DNA from: Yanghanlia sp047501535 | GTDB taxonomy: Bacteria > Pseudomonadota > Gammaproteobacteria > Burkholderiales > Burkholderiaceae_B | Assembly (NCBI RefSeq): GCF_047501535.1 | Contig: NZ_JAZDRJ010000002.1 | Coordinates: 1-64,000 of the forward strand | Direction: 5' to 3' | Length of the DNA: 64,000 nt | In this document: positions 50,869 through 58,365 of the stretch, in pieces | How positions within the stretch are numbered: position 1 is the first letter of the stretch | How the letters are laid out: the number at the start of each line of letters is the position of its first letter | Program-made: the position numbers and the translations under genes | The notes under the pieces: generated by a model | Database searches by the model: none | The model's input: only the letters and a program-made list of their open reading frames with translations | What the model was told of the DNA's origin: nothing

Positions 50869-51840
50869 ATGTCACAGTCATTTCTTCCAATCAACGCCCA
50901 GCACGTGCGGCAACAATTCAACCGGCGCGCACCGTTGGACGACGCTCAATTTCTTTATGGTGAAATTTCCAACCGCATGCTGCACCGGCTCGGCTACATT
51001 CGCGTCAAGCCTGGCAAGCTGCTGGACGCCGGTTGTGGCGCCGGCCATGCCATTGAACCGCTGCGCGTGCATTATCCAGAAATGGAATACACAGGGCTTG
51101 ATGCCAGCCCAGCCCTGCTAAAAGTCGCCAGAAAGCGTTTTCAGTCCAAACCGGGCCTGTGGCAAAGGCTGCGCAACAAACCCATGCTCCCGGTGGAATT
51201 CATCGAAGCCGACATGGCGGCCACGCCCCTGCCCCCTGAAAGCCAGGATCTCGTGTGGTCCAACATGGCTTTGCACTGGCACCCGGCGCCCCATGATGTG
51301 CTGACCGAATGGCGCCGCATCCTTAAACCCGGCGCATTGGTGATGTTTTCCAGCCTGGGGCCGGGCTCGTTTGCCGAGCTACGCGCCGCCGTGCAGCAGG
51401 CAGGGCTGGAAACCGCTACCCCACCCTATGTGGACATGCACGATTTCGGCGACATGCTGGTACAACTGGGTTTTTCCGACCCGGTTATGGACCAGGAAAT
51501 CATTACGCTGACCTACCGCAATGCCGAAAAATTGCTTGAAGACGTTCGCCTGCTGGGCGGCAACCCCAACCCAGAAAGGCGCCCTGGCCTGCCTGGCCGC
51601 ACATGGCGGCAACGGCTGCTGGATGCGCTGGATGCGCAGCGCGGCATGGACGGCCTTATCAAGCTCAGCCTGGAGGTCGCTTACGGCCACGCCTGGCGTG
51701 GCAACACGGTACGCGGCCCGTTCGGGGAAACGCGGATTTCCATCGCCTCCATCGGCCACAACCCGGCAAGCGGCGGCCCGACCGTCAAGCCGCGTCAGGA
51801 AGGCAGCAACAAGCCGTCCGGCGACGACACGGGCACTTGA
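50869..51840 (+). CDS. bioC: Malonyl-ACP O-methyltransferase BioC-like
   Basis: The 323-residue SAM methyltransferase has motif I LLDAGCGAGHAIEPLRVHYP, the acidic loop VEFIEADMAATPLPPES and LVWSNMALHWHPAPHDVL. It resembles BioC, which methylates malonyl-ACP to start pimelate synthesis for biotin; in betaproteobacteria such a gene is often beside comF. The family is broad, so the reaction is inferred from context. A strong bidirectional terminator follows immediately. Confidence 0.78.
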   Translation: MSQSFLPINAQHVRQQFNRRAPLDDAQFLYGEISNRMLHRLGYIRVKPGKLLDAGCGAGHAIEPLRVHYPEMEYTGLDASPALLKVARKRFQSKPGLWQRLRNKPMLPVEFIEADMAATPLPPESQDLVWSNMALHWHPAPHDVLTEWRRILKPGALVMFSSLGPGSFAELRAAVQQAGLETATPPYVDMHDFGDMLVQLGFSDPVMDQEIITLTYRNAEKLLEDVRLLGGNPNPERRPGLPGRTWRQRLLDALDAQRGMDGLIKLSLEVAYGHAWRGNTVRGPFGETRISIASIGHNPASGGPTVKPRQEGSNKPSGDDTGT

Positions 51841-51844
51841 AAGA

Positions 51845-51870
51845 AAAACGTCGGCCAAGGCCGACGTTTT
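51845..51870. terminator. Bidirectional terminator between bioC and ntrX-like
   Basis: This is a perfect 10-bp stem, AAAACGTCGG (51845-51854) and CCGACGTTTT (51861-51870), with a CCAAGG loop. It has A- and T-runs on both sides, so it can terminate both converging genes. Confidence 0.85.
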
Positions 51871-51900
51871 AACTAAAGCAGCGCCCAGCGCCTGAAGCAT

Positions 51901-52617
51901 TCAGGACGACGACGATGCCGCCAGGCTGCGGCGACGCGAAGCGTCGATGCCAAGCTGCTTAAGCTTGCGATACAGGTGGGTGCGTTCCAAGCCGGTGCGT
52001 TCCGAAACCCGCGTCATGCTGTGGTTTTCGCGGCCCAGATGGTATTCAAAATAAATGCGTTCGAATTCATCACGCGCATCGCGCAGCGGCTGATCAAGGG
52101 AAATCACGCTCAAGGGTGAGACGTTTTCATCCGCTGCAGAGGTATCGGCTTCGTCTTGAGACACTTGCTGGCCAGCCGCTGCAGCCGGCGCAGCCTGGTG
52201 CGCCCGCCGATTTGCCGCTTCACCGCCAACCAGCGGTGGTGCACTGGCTACGGCAGGCTTGGCCAGGGCTGCGGAAATCGTGCTCAGCAGCTTCTGCAGC
52301 GTAATGGGTTTTTCGAGGAAATCGGCCGCCCCAATACGGGTGGCTTCTACCGCAGTATCGACGGTGGCATGCCCGCTCATCATGATGACAGGCATATCCA
52401 GCAACCCTTGCGCGGCCCATTCCTTCAGCAAGCTGACACCATCGGTGTCAGGCATCCAGATATCCAGCAGGACGAGATCGGGGCGATAGTTCTGGCGGGC
52501 CGCACGCGCTTGTGCAGCATTTTCCGCAAGATCCACCGAATGACCTTCGTCGTAAAGGATTTCGGACAGAAGTTCGCGAATTCCAATTTCGTCGTCAACA
52601 ACCAGAATTCTGGCCAT
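51901..52617 (-). CDS. NtrX-like response regulator lacking the AAA+ domain
   Basis: The 238-residue regulator has a receiver domain (about 1-120, phospho-acceptor D52 in LLDIWMPDTDG), an Ala/Gln-rich linker (about 125-185) and a C-terminal Fis-type helix-turn-helix (about 198-235, SERTGLERTHLYRKLKQLG). Full-length NtrX is about 450-480 residues with a central sigma-54-activating AAA+ ATPase, which is missing here. It can therefore bind DNA but cannot drive a sigma-54 promoter. It lies 20 bases after the ntrY-like gene. Confidence 0.9.
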   Translation of the reverse strand: MARILVVDDEIGIRELLSEILYDEGHSVDLAENAAQARAARQNYRPDLVLLDIWMPDTDGVSLLKEWAAQGLLDMPVIMMSGHATVDTAVEATRIGAADFLEKPITLQKLLSTISAALAKPAVASAPPLVGGEAANRRAHQAAPAAAAGQQVSQDEADTSAADENVSPLSVISLDQPLRDARDEFERIYFEYHLGRENHSMTRVSERTGLERTHLYRKLKQLGIDASRRRSLAASSSS

Positions 52618-52637
52618 ATAGCCTCACCTAACTATTT

Positions 52638-55007
52638 TTACTCATTATCGTTTGCCTGAACGGCTACGTCCAGAGATGCGCTCTTGCCCGCCAGGCGCGT
52701 CAGCAGCAAGGACACCCGCGCACCGCCCTCTCGGCGGTTTGCAAGGTCGATACTGCCGCCGTGTTCTTCCATAATCTTCTTCACTATAGCAAGACCCAGG
52801 CCGGTTCCCGTCGCTTTAGTGGTCACATAGGGCTCAAAGACGCGATCCGCCACCTGTGGTTCAAAACCCGGGCCGTTATCCGTCACGGTAATACGAACCG
52901 CCTGACGCTGCGAATCATCGGCCGTCGGCGTCAGCACCAGCTTGGTCTGCACCGTGACGCAGGCCTGTTCGGCAGGCTGCCCTTGTACCGCCGCCTCACA
53001 AGCGTTAGCCAGCAGATTGTGAATAACCTGTCTCAATTGAGTCGTATCGCCCTCTACCAGCGGCAGATCGTCAGCGAAATCGACTTCCAGCACCACCCCC
53101 TGCCCCCGTGCCACGCCTTCTTCAGGGTCCCAACCGTATAGGGTCAGCACTTCGCCAATCAGGGCATTGACGTCCAGCGGCTGCATTTGCGCAGGCGGCG
53201 TGCGGGCGTATTCACGGAAATCATCCACCATTTTCTTCAATGACGCCACTTGATTGACGATGGTATTGGTGGAACGCTGCAGCATGGCCGCATCGGTTTC
53301 GTTCAAGCGGTCTGCCAGCTTCATCGCCAGACGCTCGGCGGACAGCTGAATCGGTGTCAGGGGATTCTTGATCTCGTGGGCAAGGCGGCGGGCCACTTCC
53401 CCCCATGCCACCGTACGGCTGGCGGAAATCACTTCGCTAATGTCATCAAACACTACCAGATAACCATTGCCGCGCCCGGCGATTCTTAGTTCCGTACCGC
53501 GCGCCAGAATCGTCACTACATGGTGGCGTGCCATTTCATCTTGGCCGGACACCTCCAGTTCGAACTGTTGCTGCCAATACTGGCGTTCGGAATCCATGGC
53601 CGCATGTGCGGCGAACGCCTTTTTAATGTGTTGCGACAGCTCGAAGGCTTCCTCCACCGTTTCCAGCGGCCTGCCCTGCACCGAACGCAAGTCGGCACGC
53701 AAAATAGACTGTGCGCCCTGGTTGAACATGGCAACGCGGAACATCTCATCAAAAACCAGCACGCCGGAAGACAGGTTGCCCAGCACCGATTCCAGGTAGA
53801 CATTGCTGCGCTCCAGCTGCAGGCGGTTGCGCTCTACCTGCTGCCGGGCCTCTTCAAGCTGCCGCGTCATGGCGTTGAAGGAGCGCATCAGTTGGCCGAT
53901 CTCATCGGTGCGTGGCGGTTCGGGCAGGGGCCGGTAATCGCCCACCCCCACAGCCTGCGTGCCACTGGCTAGCGCCAGCAAAGGCCGCACCAAGCGGCGC
54001 GAAATCGCCAGTGCCGCCACCACTGCAGCGAACACCGCCAGCAGCAGCGCCATGGTGAGCGTAATGCCATACAGTTTGCGCAGGCCCAGGCGCGAGAGCG
54101 CCAGTTCCTGGTAGTCGCGGAAACCTTCCTGCACCTGATTAGCGTTGTGGGCAATGAGGTCGGGCACCGGCTCAATCACTTGCAACCAGCGGGTATCGTG
54201 GGCAACCCCCAGCAGTTGCCCAAACTGGCCGCCGCTGTTAACTGGCACCACCACGCGCAGGCGCAAGCCGCCACTCTGACGCCCCTCCTCGTCACCCCCC
54301 ATATTTGCAGGGCTTAGTTCAGCCGCTGCATAAGTACGGGAGACTCTCAGATGGTTGAAAACCGAAGGGGGGGGAAGATCCGGCACCAACTGGCCGAAGG
54401 TGGTGGAAGAAAACGCCACCAGCCGGCTGTTGCCCGTGAACACCATGGCTTCGGATATCTGATTGCTTTCGCGCAGAGCGCCAATCACCAAAGCCATATC
54501 GGCATCACTGCTGTTGCCCAGCCGCGCCGCCATGGTTTGCGCACGTACTTTGAGGTCGGCCAATTGCGTGTCCAGTGCTGCACGCCCCAGATTCAACCCT
54601 GCTTCCAGGGCGGTATCCACCCGCACGTTGAACCAAGACTCAATCGAACGCGACATAAACTGCACGGAAAGCACATAGATGAGCGCGCCGGGCAGGATGC
54701 CGATCAAGGTGAAATACAGAGCGAAGCGGGACGTCAGCCGGGCGCCGAACTGCCGCTTTCTGACTTGCCTGAGCAAGCGCCCGCCCAACACCACCACCCA
54801 CGACAGCATGGCTGCCGCAAGAATACCGTTGAGGACCAGCAAAACGTCGTATTGCTGGGCAAAGCGCGAAGCATTACCCGTTGACCACACCAGCAGGCCC
54901 AGCAACGATAATGCGCTGATCGCCGCAACGACCAGAGCAATGCGCGAGGTCCAGCGCACTAGCGCGGAAGCTCGGCGTCGGAAATCGAAAAGCTGAAGTC
55001 TTTCCAT
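52638..55007 (-). CDS. NtrY-like sensor histidine kinase
   Basis: The 789-residue kinase has three or four membrane helices (about 18-40, 45-70, 90-115, 305-330) with an extracytoplasmic sensor domain between. HAMP (about 330-385), a PAS domain, HisKA (EVARRLAHEIKNPLTPIQLS) and HATPase (NACEAA, DNGPGF, GTGLGLAIVKKIMEEHGG) follow. It phosphorylates the adjacent NtrX-like regulator. A C8 run on the coding strand lies in the sensor domain (54367-54374). Its start overlaps the DUF4390 gene by 49 bases. Confidence 0.9.
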   Translation of the reverse strand: MERLQLFDFRRRASALVRWTSRIALVVAAISALSLLGLLVWSTGNASRFAQQYDVLLVLNGILAAAMLSWVVVLGGRLLRQVRKRQFGARLTSRFALYFTLIGILPGALIYVLSVQFMSRSIESWFNVRVDTALEAGLNLGRAALDTQLADLKVRAQTMAARLGNSSDADMALVIGALRESNQISEAMVFTGNSRLVAFSSTTFGQLVPDLPPPSVFNHLRVSRTYAAAELSPANMGGDEEGRQSGGLRLRVVVPVNSGGQFGQLLGVAHDTRWLQVIEPVPDLIAHNANQVQEGFRDYQELALSRLGLRKLYGITLTMALLLAVFAAVVAALAISRRLVRPLLALASGTQAVGVGDYRPLPEPPRTDEIGQLMRSFNAMTRQLEEARQQVERNRLQLERSNVYLESVLGNLSSGVLVFDEMFRVAMFNQGAQSILRADLRSVQGRPLETVEEAFELSQHIKKAFAAHAAMDSERQYWQQQFELEVSGQDEMARHHVVTILARGTELRIAGRGNGYLVVFDDISEVISASRTVAWGEVARRLAHEIKNPLTPIQLSAERLAMKLADRLNETDAAMLQRSTNTIVNQVASLKKMVDDFREYARTPPAQMQPLDVNALIGEVLTLYGWDPEEGVARGQGVVLEVDFADDLPLVEGDTTQLRQVIHNLLANACEAAVQGQPAEQACVTVQTKLVLTPTADDSQRQAVRITVTDNGPGFEPQVADRVFEPYVTTKATGTGLGLAIVKKIMEEHGGSIDLANRREGGARVSLLLTRLAGKSASLDVAVQANDNE

Positions 55008-55537
55008 GGGGTAGAAAGCGACCAGGCGCTGCTATTGATGGCATGCACCCTGAACGGGCGCGCCAAAAGCGAAGTATCCAACCGGACACGCATCCGGCCC
55101 GTGTAAAGCTCGCCCGTAGCCAACTCGGCGCTGGGCACCACGGCCCAATGCCGAATATGGCGTACCAGCGACAAGGCATCGTCAAGGGACGCTTCCGGCA
55201 AGGACAGTTCGCCCGTACCGATGCGCCATTGGCGGGTCAAGGCGTTATAGACGACCCGCCAGGTTTTCTGAGTTTTGATGATTTCTTTATCAAACCACCA
55301 ACTGCGTGGCTTTGTGATTTCGATGTCGGCTGTGAAATACAGGGTGACGCCCCGCTCGGCTGAATAGCGCAACTCATCCGACAAAGGCAGATGCACTTCT
55401 GCATCGACATTCAGCCAGCCTTCGGACAACACAGGTTCAATGCTCAGAATGCGCGGGTCGCCCGATAACTCTTCCTGTGCATGCGCCATGCTCAGGAAAA
55501 AACACAGAACCAGGAAGAGCATTCGTCGCAACGGCAT
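54959..55537 (-). CDS. DUF4390 periplasmic protein
   Basis: The 192-residue protein has a signal peptide (MPLRRMLFLVLCFFLSMAHA) and a mature domain of unknown function, DUF4390 (WWFDKEIIKTQKTWRVVYNA; RHWAVVPSAELATGELYTGR). DUF4390 genes are typically found between rsmB and the ntrY-like kinase, as here, and may supply a signal to the kinase. The start has AAGG about 6 bases upstream. The 3' end overlaps the kinase gene by 49 bases. Confidence 0.88.
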   Translation of the reverse strand: MPLRRMLFLVLCFFLSMAHAQEELSGDPRILSIEPVLSEGWLNVDAEVHLPLSDELRYSAERGVTLYFTADIEITKPRSWWFDKEIIKTQKTWRVVYNALTRQWRIGTGELSLPEASLDDALSLVRHIRHWAVVPSAELATGELYTGRMRVRLDTSLLARPFRVHAINSSAWSLSTPWKDFSFSISDAELPR

Positions 55538-55586
55538 GACTACCTTGCAAGCTCGCACAAAGGAGACAACCGCCATTGTTGTCGAG

Positions 55587-56987
55587 TCACACACTCTTGG
55601 CAAACAACGCATAGAAAAAACCATCGCCAACGGCCAGCGCCCCGTTGTCGGCCAGCCCGTCGTCTTCAAACACACCTTGCGGCTCCAGAGGAAGGATCTG
55701 CCCCGGCGCGCCCAATCGCCGGGCATCGCCGTGGCGCTTTGCAAACGCGGCGGCCTGCAATTCGCCTTCTTCAGGAAAAAAAGAGCACGTGGCGTAAAGC
55801 AGGTTACCGCCGGGCTTTAGGGTGGCCCACAGAGCATCGACAATACGCCGCTGCAAAGACGCCGTACGGGCGATATCGTCTTCACGCCGCAGCCAGCGGA
55901 TATCCGGGTGACGCCTGACCACGCCCGAAGCCGTACAAGGGACATCCGCCAAAATCGCATCAAAGGGCTGGCCGTCCCACCAGGCGTCAAGCTCAACCGC
56001 ATCGGCGCATTTCAGGGCAACACTGTCGTGAGCCAGGCCCAGCCGTTGCAAGTTTTCACCCACACGCGCCAAGCGCTTGGGGTCGGAATCCAGGGCCGTT
56101 AACTGCAGATCGGCGCGTTCCAGCAGGTGCGCCGTTTTGCCGCCCGGCGCCGCGCAGGCATCCAACACCCGCATGCCGTCCGCCACCGGCAGCAACTGCC
56201 CCGCCTGCTGGGCAGAAAGGTCTTGTACCGACCACCAGCCTTGCTCAAAGCCGGGCAACGCCTGCACGGGCCGGGGCTCGGCCAACACAATGGCGTTCGG
56301 CCGGGGAGAACCGGCCTGAATCCCAGCGGCTCGAAAGGCGTCCAGAACGTGATCGACTGTGGCGCGACGCGCATTGACCCGCAGCGCCATCGGCCCGGGG
56401 CGGTTGGCTGCGGCCAGCAACGCTTCCCACTGAAGCGGGTAAGCCTGTTGCAAGCGCCCCACCCACCAGCGCGGATGATTGTATTGCGCTACCGGATCTT
56501 CCATGGCCTGCGCTAAAATAGTAGGCCTTTCGCGCAGGTAGCGACGCAACACACCATTAACCAGCCCCTTGAAAGGCTGCAGTTTCTTGTGGCGCCCGGT
56601 AGCCCGCACCGCTTGGTCTACAACCGTATGCGGCGCATAAATGGGCACTTCGCGGCCCAGGAGCGGCACGGCCTTGGGGTCGGCAGCTTCGGCAGCGGTA
56701 TCCAGCAGGGCCAGCGCCACTTTAAGCAGGGCGTCCAGCAAAGCGTTGGGCGGCTTGCGCGGCACCAGGATTTCCCGCAAGGCGGTGGCGGTGCCCAGCC
56801 GGCGCATCACATGAAACGAAACGGCCTGCACTGAAGCCCGCAAGGGCGCGTCGGTGGCGGCCAAAGTGTCAGACAGCGAACGCCCCGCCAGCACCGCCTG
56901 CACATTCTGTGCAGTGGCCAGCAAAGTGTCTGAAAGCGAAATCCGGCCTGGCCGGGAAGGCGTATCCTGCACGTGCACGTAACCCAC
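55587..56987 (-). CDS. rsmB: 16S rRNA (cytosine(967)-C5)-methyltransferase RsmB
   Basis: RsmB methylates C967 of 16S rRNA. The 466-residue protein has an N-terminal NusB-like domain (about 20-170) and the Nop2/Sun-type catalytic domain with VLDACAAPGGKTAHLLE (SAM motif I), ILADVPCTASGVVRRHP (the PC cysteine) and LLYATCSFFPEEGE (the nucleophile Cys). The start is a GTG at 56987 with no clear ribosome site; other GTG codons follow within five codons. It is divergent from rimO. Confidence 0.92.
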   Translation of the reverse strand: MGYVHVQDTPSRPGRISLSDTLLATAQNVQAVLAGRSLSDTLAATDAPLRASVQAVSFHVMRRLGTATALREILVPRKPPNALLDALLKVALALLDTAAEAADPKAVPLLGREVPIYAPHTVVDQAVRATGRHKKLQPFKGLVNGVLRRYLRERPTILAQAMEDPVAQYNHPRWWVGRLQQAYPLQWEALLAAANRPGPMALRVNARRATVDHVLDAFRAAGIQAGSPRPNAIVLAEPRPVQALPGFEQGWWSVQDLSAQQAGQLLPVADGMRVLDACAAPGGKTAHLLERADLQLTALDSDPKRLARVGENLQRLGLAHDSVALKCADAVELDAWWDGQPFDAILADVPCTASGVVRRHPDIRWLRREDDIARTASLQRRIVDALWATLKPGGNLLYATCSFFPEEGELQAAAFAKRHGDARRLGAPGQILPLEPQGVFEDDGLADNGALAVGDGFFYALFAKSV

Positions 56988-57042
56988 AAAGGGAAAATCG
57001 TATCATCTTTCACAACGAGCGCATTGCTCAACGAGGTCATCC

Positions 57043-58365
57043 ATGAATTCCCCCAAAGTCGGCTTCGTCAGCCTGGGCTGTCCGAAAGCGCTAGTCGATT
57101 CCGAACGCATCCTTACTCAGTTGCGTACAGACGGCTATGCCATCACGCCCGAATACAACAATGCCGATGTGGTGGTCGTGAACACGTGCGGCTTCATTGA
57201 CAGCGCCAAAGCTGAATCCCTGGAAGCCATTGGTGAGGCAATTGCAGAGAACGGCAAGGTTATTGTTACTGGCTGCATGGGCGTGGAAGAAGGCTTGATC
57301 CGCGAAGTCCACCCTGCTGTGCTAGCCGTGACCGGCCCCCAGCAATACGAACAAGTGGTGCGCGCCGTACACGAAGCCGCGCCGCCAAACCGCGAGCACG
57401 ACCCTTACATTGACCTCGTTCCCCCGCAAGGTGTAAAGCTCACCCCGCGCCATTATGCCTACCTGAAGATTTCAGAAGGCTGTAACCACCGTTGCAGCTT
57501 CTGTATTATTCCCTCGATGCGTGGCGACCTTGTCAGCCGCCCCATCGGCGATGTCATGAGCGAAGCCGAACGCTTGGTGAACGCGGGCGTTAAGGAATTG
57601 CTCGTGATCTCGCAAGACACCAGCGCTTACGGTATTGATGTGAAGTTTCGCAGCGGCTTCTGGAATGGCCGCCCCATCAAAACCCGCTTCACCCAGCTGG
57701 CCGAAGCCCTGACCGATCTCGGCGCCTGGGTACGTCTGCACTATGTATATCCATATCCCCATGTCGATGAGGTGATTCCGCTCATGGCTGAAGGCAAGCT
57801 GCTGCCTTACCTGGACATTCCCTTCCAGCATGCCAGCCCACGCATTCTGCGCGCCATGAAGCGCCCCGCGTTTGAAGACCGCACGCTGGCTCGCATCCAT
57901 AAATGGCGCGAAGCCTGTCCGGATCTCACCCTGCGCTCCACCTTCATCGTCGGCTTCCCCGGAGAAACCGAGGAAGATTTCCAATATCTGCTGGACTGGA
58001 TGTCGGAAGCCCAGCTCGACCGGGTTGGCTGCTTCCAGTATTCACCGGTGGAAGGCGCCCGCGCTAACGAGCTGCCGGACCAAGTGCCTGACGAAGTAAA
58101 ACAGGAGCGCTGGGAACGCTTTATGGAACACCAGCAGGCGATTTCCACCGCCCGCCTGGCGCAGAAAGTAGGCCGAGAGATCGACGTTCTGATCGACGAA
58201 ATTGATGAAGACGGCCCCATTGGCCGCTCCAGCGCCGATGCGCCGGAGATCGACGGCAACGTCTTTGTTAACACGGAGCGGAATCTGCAACCCGGCGACA
58301 TGATTCGCGTTCGGGTAACAGATTCCGACGAGTACGACCTGTACGCAGACGACCTGAACGCCTAA
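57043..58365 (+). CDS. rimO: Ribosomal protein S12 methylthiotransferase RimO
   Basis: RimO adds a methylthio group to Asp89 (E. coli numbering) of ribosomal protein S12. The 440-residue protein has the UPF0004 domain with cluster cysteines (GFVSLGCPKALVDSE, VVNTCGFIDSAK, VTGCMG), the radical-SAM motif CNHRCSFC (C147, C151, C154) and a C-terminal TRAM domain. It ends overlapping the autotransporter gene on the other strand by four bases. Confidence 0.96.
   Translation: MNSPKVGFVSLGCPKALVDSERILTQLRTDGYAITPEYNNADVVVVNTCGFIDSAKAESLEAIGEAIAENGKVIVTGCMGVEEGLIREVHPAVLAVTGPQQYEQVVRAVHEAAPPNREHDPYIDLVPPQGVKLTPRHYAYLKISEGCNHRCSFCIIPSMRGDLVSRPIGDVMSEAERLVNAGVKELLVISQDTSAYGIDVKFRSGFWNGRPIKTRFTQLAEALTDLGAWVRLHYVYPYPHVDEVIPLMAEGKLLPYLDIPFQHASPRILRAMKRPAFEDRTLARIHKWREACPDLTLRSTFIVGFPGETEEDFQYLLDWMSEAQLDRVGCFQYSPVEGARANELPDQVPDEVKQERWERFMEHQQAISTARLAQKVGREIDVLIDEIDEDGPIGRSSADAPEIDGNVFVNTERNLQPGDMIRVRVTDSDEYDLYADDLNA

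Noticed and set aside
56870..56960. Short duplication (SLSDTL...SLSDTL) at the RsmB N terminus
   Set aside because: The spacing and sequence fit normal NusB-like helices in RsmB orthologues, and the DNA is too divergent for a recent duplication.
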